This document shows positions 38,101 through 50,100 of a stretch of DNA of 64,000 nt, piece after piece. The notes beneath the pieces were generated by a model. The model searched no databases, was not told the origin of the DNA, and was given only the letters and a program-made list of their open reading frames with translations. Origin of the DNA: Diospyros lotus (lineage: Eukaryota > Streptophyta > Magnoliopsida > Ericales > Ebenaceae); NCBI RefSeq assembly GCF_014633365.1, contig NC_068349.1, positions 35,664,753-35,728,752 of the forward strand, in the 5' to 3' direction. Each line of letters begins with the position of its first letter. Position 1 is the stretch's first letter. The position numbers and the translations under genes were made by a program.

Positions 38101-41100
38101 TGCGGAGAGACCAGCACTGCTGAAAGCCGCCATGCTTGCCAAGAGAGCTGCTGCTCTCCAAGAGATGTGGGTCCTCCCCTAAAGGACCTGCGTTGCTGCT
38201 TCCTTGCCGAGGGAGACTGCCGCTGTGAGAGAGTTGCAGCGGCGAGGATCCTTCCGAAAAGCGGTCGCCGAGAGGCTTGCAGTGGCGGGAAAACCTCTCC
38301 GAGAGGATTCAAGCCTCTTGGAAAGAGGCTGCCGAGAGAAGCAGGTTACTTTCCGAGAGGGGGCCGGTTCCGTGTTGAGAGAGAGAAGAATCCTCTTCGA
38401 GAGAGAAAATCTCTCTCAGAGAGACCTTAGCAGAGAACTCCAGCCGCTTGCCAAAGGAAGAAGAAGCCCCCCCCGCTATCCATTTTGACTTTCTCTTTTA
38501 TAGGGGAAGACTTCCTAACTTTGCCTCGACTCTTTTGCCCCCCAAACTTTGCTTAATGACACTTTGGCCACTACTAGTGATTCTCTTGCCATCTGTCCGT
38601 TATTTCTTCTTGGGAAACGTGTCCCAGCTCGGGACCACTTTTGGGGCTCGCCCACCTGCCCACCTTGGGCTTATTGACCAAAATACCCTAGGCGTCTAAT
38701 GACCAAAATATCCCTAGGTGGACGCTCGGGAATTCTATGGAACAACAAGAACCATCTTAGCGATTTCAAATGAATTGTCCAAGGCATTACAAAGGAAAGA
38801 TCAAGATATTGTAAATGCCAATACTTTTGTGAAAATATGCAAACAAAGACTCCAAGTGATGAGGGACAATGCGCGGGATTTGTTTTTGAAAGAAGTTGTT
38901 TCTTTTTATGAAAAGCAGAATATTGATGTTCCCAACATGGATGGTGTTTTTATACGTTGAGGTCGCTTACAGCGTAATACTAAAGAAATGACAAATTTAC
39001 ATCACTTTCTTGTGGACTTGTTCTATGTAGGGTTGGCAATGGTTCGGTTTGGTTTCGGTTTTTGCCAAAACCATAACCAAACCAAACTTAAACTGCTAAA
39101 ACCAAAACCAAACCATTACCCATTTGGTTTTGAAAATTAAAAACCATAACCAAACCATTCGGTTTCGGTTTTAACCATGGTTTTTTTAGTTTAATCCATA
39201 CCAACAAACAAAGACAAATAGCATTCATAAATTTTTTTGATAATTTCACAACAAACAAAGATAAATTGTAATAAAGCTACCTTATTCTTGCATAAAGTTA
39301 CAAAATTTCTTGGATATAAAATCACATCTCCAAACCTACAATCGTTAAAATCAATAAATTAATATCTGCATAATTAAATTGTAATTTAAGCTAAAAAAAT
39401 TTAGCTACGAAAGTTAATACCTTCATCAACAACATTAATATCTTTTTCGTAAATTGATGTATATCCATCTGAAATAAATGAGCCAACTCCATCTAACAAA
39501 AATATAAATATAAAAAATAAATTAATATAAAAATGTTAAAGTCTTAACAATAAAAAGATAACTAGTAAATGAAATAAATTCACCTTTTTCCACTTCATTT
39601 GACAACCAACTTTGGGCACATATCAATGCATCTATTGTCTTTGGATGAAGTCGATTATGATGAGGACTCACCAGTCTCTCACTAGAATTGAATGCCGACT
39701 CCGAAGCAACAGTAGATACAGGAATGGCTAATATATCTCTTGCAATAGTTTGCAAGGTAGGATACTTCATCCCATTCACTTTCTACCAAAGTAAAATATC
39801 AAACTGACCATTATCAATTATAATATCTTCATCCAAGTAAAGGTCCAATTCAATACTAAAACTAGTAACTTTAGTAGTTTTCTTCTTTTTCAGAAAAGAT
39901 TGATATTCATCATCAAAAGAAATGAAATTCTCTTTTGGAGTGACACTGACATTCCCATCCAATGTACACTCTTAGTTATTCACATCATTCACTTTGTTCT
40001 TTTTAATGTAATATTCCTCCATCAAATCATAACAAAGGTACTTGATGCTACTAATTTGTTCATCATAGTCATAAGGATAGGCCTTAGGAGAGTAAAAGTC
40101 AAGAAAAGTCATCTTATACCTAGGATCTAACACTGCAGCAATACCCATCAACTTATGAATCACATTCTAATATGCATCAAACTTATCTGACATGCTTTTT
40201 GCCATTGTACTAATCACTTCATTAGGAGACTTGACCCACTCATTCAATGTCAACTTAACCTTACAAATTATTGGAAAGTACATATTAGCAGTTGGATATT
40301 TTGTCCCAGAAAACAACTCAGTTACATTATAAAACAACTCTAATCTATCACAAACATCCTTTGTAGTTTCCCAATCCCTATCACTTGGCACATTCTTATA
40401 CTGTGATTCAAACAATTTAAGTCGAGGAAATATAGACTTATAAACCAAAGCAATTTTAAGCATCAAATAAGTAGAGTTCCATCTAGTAGGACAATCCAAA
40501 CCCAACCTTTTAGCATAAGGCACTTTCATTTGTCGACAAACGTCCTCAAACTTTTCTATTCTTTTTGGAGATGCTGTCCAAAAAACTACACTTTCCCTCA
40601 CATTATCAATGGCATGCTTAATCACATCTAAACCAGTCTTAACAATAAGATTTAAGATATGGGCAGAACAACGCATATGCAATAAAGATCCACCATTCAA
40701 AAGACATCCAACATTCAATTTTGCTTTAACCTTACCAATCATACTATCATTGGTAGAGCAATTATCCACTGTAATTGTGGATAATCTTGAGTCCACATTC
40801 CACCCAAGCATAGCATCAATTAACACATTGGTCAACACATCACTTGTATGAGGGCAAGGGACATAGATAAACCTAAATAACATACAATTATAAATTATTA
40901 GTAAACTTAAAGTTTAAAACTACAATTATCAAATTTAACAACAATAAAACAATATACTAAGTTAAAAAATACTTGTCATACCTCAAAATTTTGCTATGCA
41001 ATGTCCAAGACTTATCAATGAAATGTCTTGTAACAGCCATAAAACCCCTTATTTGATTACTAGAAGTCCACATATCCGTTGTAATAGCCACCCTACTGTC

Positions 41101-44100
41101 AATGTTTTCAATCAAACTCATCACTTTATCCCTTTCTTCACTATAAATCCTCATGATATCATTCTTCAAAGTATTACGAGAAGGACACTTGAAAAGAGGT
41201 TGAATGGTACTTGTGAAATCTTTGAATCCACTATGCTCCACCATCGAAAGAGGATAATCATGCATAATGATCATCTTTCCTAATCCACTATGCTCCACCA
41301 TTTGTTGATTTACCCGCAAGTAATTTCTTACAATAGTTGCATTGAGACTTAATTTCTTTATTAATGACCACTCTTTGAAAATGTTTCCATACATCACTTC
41401 TAGTCCTAACACCAATTTCTTTATCAGAAACATTTACCTCTTGAGAACTCTCCACCGGTATTGATTGATGAGTTTGTTCACCGGACGAAGATCTGCCCAC
41501 AAAACATTGTTGTGTGCTGCCACTTTGCGAGCATGCCATATTCTGTAAAAACTTGCACAAAAAATACTACAACCTCAACAACAAATCAAGCATAAATAAG
41601 TAAAAAAAATATGACCGAAAAATAAAAAAAAACCATACCAGTTATACGAGAGCCGAGAGGTAGAGGGCGAGAGTCGAGAGGCAGCGAGGGCCGACGAGAG
41701 TGAGAGGGGTCAAGCGAGAGCAAGAGTCGAGAGGCAGCAAGGGCCGGAGGGTAAGCGAGGGTGAGCGAGAGCAAGAGAGGCAGAGAGCGAGGGCGAGTGA
41801 GAGCAAGAAGGGCCGAGCCCTAGCACGAGTCAATAGGCAGTGAGGGCCGGCGAGAGCAAGAGGGGTCTAGTGAGAGCAAAGGCAACGAGGGTCGGAAGGC
41901 AAGTGAGGATGAGCGAGAGGGAGAGAGGGAGAGAGGGCGAGCGCGAGCAAAAGGGGCCGAGCCCTAGCGAGAGAAAGAGAGAGCCAGCGAGGGCGAGCGA
42001 GAGCAAGACTGCAAGAGCAGCGAGTAAGGGTAAGCACGATCGGACGAGCAAGAGGGAGGAAGCAGAGAGCGAGAGGCAGCGAGGGTGAGAAAGAGCGAGA
42101 GCGAGGTCGAGAGAGGAAGAAGAAGAGAAGGGTTTGCGGGCTGGGTTGGGGTGGGTTCGCTGGTTTGTGGGCTGGGCTGGGTTTCCCACCGCCCTCTAAT
42201 ATTATATATATATATATTATATATTCGGTTCGGTTTGGTTCGGTTACCCACACAACGGTTCGGTTTCGGTTCGGGTTTTGGTTTGATTTTAGTGAAAACC
42301 ATAACCAAACCATACCCATTGAAATAGTGCTCGATTTTTCCCCAAACCAAACCATTACCCAGTCAAACTATTTTTAACCGCGTTGACCGGTTTGGTTTCG
42401 GATCGGTTCCCCACAGTTTCGGTTGTAATTGCCATCTCTAGTTCTATGCTATCATTGATATGCAACTTCAAGAATTGAATGACTGTTTTTCTGAGGTTAG
42501 TATTGAGTTAATTTTTGTATAACATGCTTATGCCTAAATGATTCATTCTTTGCTTTTTACAAAGAAAAATTAATTCTTCTTACTAAGTATTATCCTGAAG
42601 ATTTTTCAAAGAGTAGAGCTCATGTCACTTGATGATCAGCTTCAAACTTATATTTTTTATGTGTGCTCCCACAAAGAGTTTGAAGAATTATGGGGACTCA
42701 TTGAACTTGCATAGAAGTTGGTTGTGACGAAAAAAAATATAGTGTACCCATTAGTTTACAAGCTTGTGACTTTGGCATTAACTCTCCTGTTTGCTACTGT
42801 TAAAATTGAAAGAATGAACATTGTGAAGAATCGATTGCGTAATAGGATTGGAGACCAATGGATGAATGATAGCTTAGTTGTGTATGTTGAAAAATATGTA
42901 TTTAATAAAATTGATAATGAGGTCATTATGTGGCATTATCAAAGTATGAAAAGCTATAAAGAACAATTGTAAAAAGTTTTTGCATTTTAATATTATCATT
43001 ATTGTCTTATTTTTGAAATTATATTTTTTATATTTAAATTCGTCCCCACTGAATCAAAATCCTGGCTTCGCCCTTGGTCATAAGGTTATGAAAGGAGATT
43101 GGATTGATGTGGGCTACGGCCACCGGAAGCCAAAAATTGACTTACTCCCAAGGGTATGAACCTATGGCTTTGATACCATGTCAAAATGACGGAAAATCCA
43201 ATCACACTTTCATTGTAGGGTTAGAAGACATATATATACAACCTGTTCTCCCATATAGGCAGTTTCCTAATTAGACAGCTTCCTAATCTAGATTTGGAAA
43301 TATTTACAATCTAGGATACAATTGAAAATACAATCAAGATATAATCTCCTAGGAAGAAGATTCAGCATAGAAATATAGAAAGATAGATCAACAGAATTCA
43401 ATCCATATCAATCCCTGAATATGGACAGTAATCTCTTGGGTATCTCTAACAATAACATGATAAACATGAACTGTTGAATACTGTATACTGTTTTTGTTCA
43501 CCATAAACATGAAGTCAATTGAATATATGTATTACCTCATCAGCATAGACGACTTTGCTTTGTACTCCCTTGCAAATATTTTCAGTCAATTGTGAGGAAG
43601 TATTTCTCATTTTGATTTTACAGATTTGTTGGCAGGTGATACATTAGTTGGATTATATCTAGTTATTTGATTCCCTTGGTAGCAATGACAAGGTTGCTTC
43701 TTCGTGACTAAAAGTGCCATGCCCCTCCCAGACAGAGTGCACTTCTGTGACTCTTCTATGAGAAGTCGCAAGGACAATTCGCCTATTAGTGCCCGTATTT
43801 CATTTTCTCATTTTTCCCATTACTCTAGATGCCTAGGATGAATGACTCTCTCTCTTACCTAGGCATGTAGGTAGGTCCATACCTCCCAATTTTGTCCGAG
43901 ATTTACTATTCAATTCCTGGGGGTTCTATCTCCAAGTAACCAAAAGGGATAAACCTTCTTTTGCTGTTACTGCAACAATTCATCGAAGGTCCCAAATGGA
44001 CTGTTAACTGTTGGCTTACAACTATCGACTGTTGCATGATCCTCTCAACAGTTTACAGACTGGGTCTCAGCTTCTCTCTCCTCCTGCATATACTGTTAAT

Positions 44101-47100
44101 ATTTCATCACCTGTAATCTGACTTCCTTTTTTTATTCTGGACTGTTGACAGTTGGCCTCAGAGCTCTACTTCTGCCTGCTGTCCTTTTTTACTGTCAACC
44201 ATTTTCTGTCACCAGTTGACAGTTTCTTTTTTCTTCTCCACATCCTGTTTCTTCTTATCTTTTCTTCAGGTCATATCCTTTTTGCAGGGTAATTGGCCTC
44301 TTAGTATAACATTTGATCTCCCCCATGTTCCATGAAAACATATCACTTCATATCCTAAAATTAACTTATATATTCTCATAGCATATATCATGAAGCACCC
44401 AACTAATCCCAGCATAATTTGTCAAAACCTTACTTTTCCATTAACTATGTTAAACAGTTGTATACGTATAACAATGGCTATATCAGCATACACTGGTGCC
44501 CAACAAAAATATATACATCATGTCACATCACAACATGCCTGAAATACTGCATGATGTCAGTCTTCAGCTTCTCAATCCAAGCTATCAGCTGGTCCACCTG
44601 TATGTGTGTGGTCACAACAACCACGAGCCATGAAGCTCAATAGGATATGCTGGCAATGCAGCACACTAATATGCAACATCTCCCATGCCCATGCAAGTGA
44701 GAATACTGCTGCGCATTTTCTCAAATACAGTAGTAGCTAGCATATAGTTAAACAATGAAGCATGTAAAACTATGGTGCAATGAGACAACATATAATGTGT
44801 GCATATGATAGCTACATGCATGCATATCTTACCATTCTTAGGCTCAATTTCACAACACTCCACTCAACTGAATTTTTTCCTTAAGCAAAACTGGTTTTTT
44901 TCTTCCTACAGCTTGTCTCTACTACACTTCCCAGTTGAACCTTGCATTAGAAATTCATGTATGTTGCTGGTTATATATACAAAATATAAATTCGAATCTT
45001 GCATTAGAAATTCACATATGTTACTGGTTGTATATACAACATATAAATTCTCTTCTTAGACCAACATTACTTGCTGTGTTTCTTTAAGCTTTTACCCTAC
45101 AAGGATTCCTAACTCCTGAGGCAAGGTCTTTGCAGCATGACCTCAAGCTGCATTTAATTTTTAGTTAAACATGCATTCAATTGACTTCAGAGATCCATAA
45201 GCCCTCAGTTTAATTGAGTACCGAGTCAAATCTCTCGCAACATTTACAGGATTTTGTACCCCTTCTAAGCTTTCGGTTGGTCCTCTAGGGCACAACCTAT
45301 GTTATAATAAGTTCCAATGAGGAGTATAACCCTCTGCTAGAATCAATTACTACTAGTTTCACAATTTCTTTTTAACAGAACACCATCAAGATTCTTACCT
45401 CAAGCATCCAAATAGGTCTTTGCACAACAAGCTAGTTGCAGTTCTCTGAATTCCCAGAGATCATCTTGCTCTCCTTCTCAAATTCCAGCCAAGACAACCG
45501 AACGTTCCCAACATCAGTAAGCTCCTCTGTACTAAAATAAGCTCTCCTTCATCAGAAACAGCCTGGTACAGCTGCTTCTCACTCCAGGGCTTGCAGAAAG
45601 CTAAGTTTCTTGCAGCGACAGCAGCAGCACACACCACTCTTTGCAAGCTTTCCTTATAGTTTCAGCAGCCTTTATGCTGCCTGTCTTTCTCAGTTCTGTT
45701 CTTCTATGTATATATAGCTTGTATATTTATACAACAATGCTTCCTGTAATCTTCAGCTAAACTTCATCAAGCAGTCCCATTTTACTCCAACATGCAAGGC
45801 CATAGCTCTTGGAAATTCCTTCCTTTGTTGCTCAGCAATCACAAAAGCTTACCACAAGTTACCAAAATAGAAATTCCTCTCTAAGTCATCTCAGTGTACC
45901 AGTTTCCAAAGCCAGACCCTCAGTTGCAAGAACATCTCTAGCAACAGAATCATGGAGGAAATTCCTAGCTCTTCCATCACAGTAAACCCAGCTTCTGTGA
46001 CTTCTCCTCTCAGCCGAAAAAACTCCACCCTCTATTCCTCAAGATGATGATGGCCTTCCTGCAGCACAGCAGCCCTTCTTCCTCACCGTTATTTTTTCTG
46101 TTTTTTCCTATCTTCATCCCCTGTCTCCACTAGCGTTCATGTACCTTGCATTTCTCCTTCCTTGTCTTCTTGAGGCTGTGTTTCTCCTATTTTCTCTTAT
46201 TGATTTCATGGTTTCACCTGGTGTGTACATATATACATAAGTGTAGGGTGTACACAACCACAGCAGCACCTCCTCAAGCCATGAGGTGCACTGACTGCCA
46301 ATTTCTGCTGCCTCTCCTAAGTGATGAATATCAATTTCATGGTGCATAAACTCCAACTAAATCACTAACAATTTAGTGGCATTTTGAACATATTGAAGGT
46401 GTGTGTATCATAGAAAGGTGGATTCAAATTATGGAAACAAACTCTTTGCAAAAACAGGCAAGGCTGTGTGCAAAAATGTCCCTACCCTGAGCCTCACAAA
46501 GCGGAGAGCTTCATGCACTGCTGAGGACAAAAGACATTTGTATTAGAAGAGGTAGAATAAAACCAAAGAGAATTTGGTGACAAACTCATAGGGATGACAT
46601 GGGATATAATGGCTTATAGAAGACATGGTCATGGATATAGTGTATTGGCAAGCTAGAATCCATGTAGCCGACTTACCTAGTGGGATTAAAGGCTTGTTCT
46701 TGTTGTTGATGACTCTTGGAAGCAAAACATCTTGAGATGTAAAATACATACTTCTTGCTAGATTAATTGTCTTCTTTAGCCGTTTAGTTTTGGAAAACAT
46801 GGACTATTATCCTGGAAATTTGTTCTCAGCCTGCATAATTTTCTACAGGTACTCATCATGGATAAAGTTACTGTGAAAGTCATGTCTTCCTCTTGCAAGA
46901 TGGCAGATATTACAGATGAAGGAGTTTCATGTAAGAGTTTATAGACATGAATTTTCAAATGCATTTATCTTATCAAGTGCATGCATGTGCATCTTGTCAG
47001 GTTGTGTATTTCACATAAAATTTCAAAATTCCTAGAACTGGATTTTAATATAATCTGATTTACCACTTGTCATAAAAGCTTAAGCTGTTGGGAAAAAAGA

Positions 47101-50100
47101 CCTGATGATGTATATCAAGTTTTTTGACAAAATCATTGTTAACCTCCTGTATCAGTCATTTTAGATTGGTTTCATAGTATATCCAACAACTAAGCAGAAT
47201 AAGTTCCTAGTTCATTTTCTCAATCTTGTTTTGTGGACTGCAACTTATGCAAGTTTATTTTAATTTTTGTGCAGTGGTGGAAGACCTTTACAGGAGAAGG
47301 CAACCTTTGCCTTCTATGGATGCTATATATTTCATTCAACCTTCTAAAGAGAAGTTCGAAATTTCTTTAGTTCTTGATACTATTTTTTGTCTGTAGCTAT
47401 GGATGAGAGTGTACAAAATTGTGGCTATGCAATTATCAACACTTTTTTTCTATTTTATTGTTCATGGTTTCATGTATATCATTCTATGTCATTACACTGC
47501 AAAATGAATGTCAATTTCATTTTTTTTACATGGAACTTCATTTTTGTCAAGATAATAAAAAGGAAGAATCACATTCTACCTTGTAGTTTGCAAGAAAAAC
47601 ATGAAAGCCTCTTGCAATTTGAAAGTTGACAGATAAGCCCCTTCTCATTTGTGCTAAAATGAAATATAAACAAATTAGTTAGATTTAAACACCCAACTTA
47701 GTTTAGGCAAGAATTTGACATGACAAATATTTGAATAGAAAAGGGTTATGTGTTTAGACAGCTATGTGTTGACGTCTTTATGTCTTTTATCCAAGTTTGT
47801 TAAGGATTGCTTATAAAGAGAGGAGATGAAAAACACAATAAACTTCTACTTGACCGGTAAGATTATTATTATTATTTTTGTGGATGGTCCCTTTATGCAA
47901 TTTTGGTCTGTTAAAAATTTTAAGCCAATCAATCTATTGCTTTAATTAATCAGATTAATCTGTGATATTATTACCGTAAACCCTTCTTTTTATGATGAAA
48001 GGTTACTGCCTCAGATATATGTTTGTAGATATATATTTATAGTTTGGTTAAGTGTAATAGTTTTTTTTTTTTTTTTTTCAATTGTACTGAATTCTTCATT
48101 ATGAATTCAGACATGATTTTTGTGTGTCCCCTCAGTGTTTTACTTTCCTCTATGTTCTTTTCATGTTTGGTTTCTGTTATGAATTGTAAATCTGAAGTCT
48201 TTCTGAGTTATGTCCCCTCTGTGTTGACTCTTTATTTATATGTAAGCAGTTTAGGACCTTTTGACTCTTATCTTTTTGCTGTATTGCAGTGTTGTTATGT
48301 TTTTGTCTGACATGTCAGGAAGAGAACCTTTATACAAGACGTACGTATATATTCCATCCGAAAACTAATCTCTGCTATTCTACTTTCTTGTAACGTGACC
48401 CTTGGTTCTGGTTGTACTGAATCTTTTCCTTTATTTCTATTTGCTACAGGGCATTTGTATATTTCTGTTCTCCAATTCCAAAGGATTTGGTTGCTCGAAT
48501 CAAGAATGATACAAGTGTGTTACCCCGTATAGGTGCACTGAGAGAGGTTAAAATTGTTGTATTTTTCTTTTTCTCTGGCAAGTTGATTTTCTTTTCTAAA
48601 TTGTTGTTTGATCTGTGACCTTCTTTTTACTTGATAAAGTGCAGATGAATCTGGAGTACTTTTCCATAGACACCCAGGTAACATGCCATCTATACTTCTG
48701 TTTATTCTAGTGCTTGCTCACTATTTTGTCCGATTTTAAAAAAGGTCTGAGGAGAGGATTTCACAATTTTGAGATTTTTAGTTGTGCATTAAAAAATCGT
48801 AATGAAGACTATTTCTTATATAAAAAAAGGGCATCTCCAGTTCATAAGACTCCCCACTTTGAATTATATTTCTTACATACATAAATAAGTTCATCGGTTT
48901 TAGTTTTAAAAAATTTCACCATTTTCTTCCTTTTTCCCTTCTAATATGAACAGCTAACTCATCAGAGCTTTTAGCGTGCAGCTTGTTGATAATTCCATTC
49001 ATGATTTTATCATTTTTCTCTATGCTCAATATCAGACCTCTATGGATGGACAGAGAAATCTGTGAGAATTGTGATAAATAACTCCAATGCACAGTAAAGT
49101 AGGAAATTACTTCAATTTTTTTTGTAGTATGACCAATGATCAAACAGAGACAAATAAATAAATAATCTGTAGTTTGATTGGATTGTTGCGAAGGGACAAA
49201 TTCAGTCTCCCTTTTTGTTCCTTTTGTGCAATACTGATATTAGGTAAGAATCCCATGGTGGATGTCATCTTTCCAACAGAGCCCTACAATTTCAACCATC
49301 AGCACAAGCCTAACAAGCATTAAATATTACAAAATTTCTGGTGGAGTCAAATTTAAGAATCGGCAACCTTAAACAGTTAATAAAATGAGACTTAACAACA
49401 TAGGTATTACTGAGAAGGGCTAATTGACATGGGCTGTTTTCTAAATTTTGTTAGGTAAGATCCAATCTAACTTGAGAATTTTTCTTTGCTTGGTAGCTTA
49501 TAGTTGCAATGATCCTTAAATGCTCTAACTACAATGCATCTTCTGATGGGGTTTGAATGTATGCATGAAGAAATTATTTCATAGAAGCACTAGAGCAAGA
49601 TTGTTATGGTCAACAATTGTCTTGTTTTTTTTTTTCCTATCCGATTAATATTGTTTCATTTATTTATACCCGTGTTCTGTTTTTTCTTTGATATTTTTGG
49701 TGCTTAACAATGGGAAAATATACAATCAATTGTGAAAAATGTGCCTTGTATTATGTCAGTTTAACACTCACTGTCTAGTTCTGACTGTTCTAATTTTCTG
49801 ATTTTCTTCAATAACATTTACCACCCTTCAATTGAAATTCTTTATGTAGGGTTATGTCACTGATCAAGATCAAGCTTTAGAGGAGCTCTATGGTGAATAT
49901 GTTGAACGCAAATTTAATGCTTGCTTGAACACAATGGCAACGCGAATTGCTACTGTTTTTGCTTCCTTGAAGGTATAAACTCAAAGATCTCAATATATTG
50001 CTCCCTCGGTCAGATTCTCAGAAATTTTAATCTGTACCATATATTGTAAGAAGAAACAAATCAGAAGGTGTAGGAGACACAAAGAAGAAATTCTCTCATT

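Larger units (their letters stand above)
39028..42440 (-). mobile_element. hAT transposon 2 (Ac/RICESLEEPER-like) nested in hAT 1
   Basis: 3.4 kb. Ends are TAGGGTTGGCAAT and, in complement, TAGAGATGGCAAT. Perfect 8-bp target duplication GTTCTATG at 39020-39027 and 42441-42448, which splits the hAT 1 transposase frame. Both subterminal regions (39030-39190 and 42225-42420) are packed with AACCAAACC / GGTTCGGTTT words in both orientations, as in transposase-binding regions of Ac-like elements. Confidence 0.93.
34966..43076 (+). mobile_element. hAT transposon 1 inserted in Copia C leader
   Basis: Ends are CAAGGGCAGAGCCA and, in complement, CAAGGGCGAAGCCA, typical plant hAT termini. Perfect 8-bp target duplication GTCATAAG at 34958-34965 and 43077-43084. 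The interior keeps only C-terminal transposase pieces and has been invaded by a second hAT (39028-42440) and by Copia-derived and other sequence (35700-38717). Element length without these would be a few kb. Confidence 0.9.
28117..43451 (-). mobile_element. Copia C, 15.3-kb nested LTR retrotransposon in intron 2
   Basis: LTRs 28117-28373 (3' LTR in element sense) and 43179-43451 (5' LTR), beginning TGTCAAAATGACGG and ending TCTAACA on the plus strand. Perfect target duplication ATAAC at 28112-28116 and 43452-43456. The complement of 43167-43178 is the primer site TGGTATCAAAGC; the complement of 28374-28385 is the purine tract TTGAGGGGGAG. The two LTRs are similar over their whole length; the 5' LTR has one extra repeated segment (about 43270-43286). 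Two later insertions (32111-34473 and 34966-43076) account for most of its length. Confidence 0.93.

Noticed and set aside
37728..38312. 194-codon minus-strand frame
   Set aside because: Crosses (TA)n runs and the GAGAG-rich hairpin block; composition-driven, no domain.
41642..42355. Ser/Leu/Arg-rich frames of up to 162 codons
   Set aside because: Produced by the purine-rich array of hAT 2; not homologous to the transposase, which starts downstream of it.
46543..46800. 85-codon minus-strand frame just before Sec1 exon 3
   Set aside because: Intron sequence with no motif; ends next to the exon 3 acceptor by chance.
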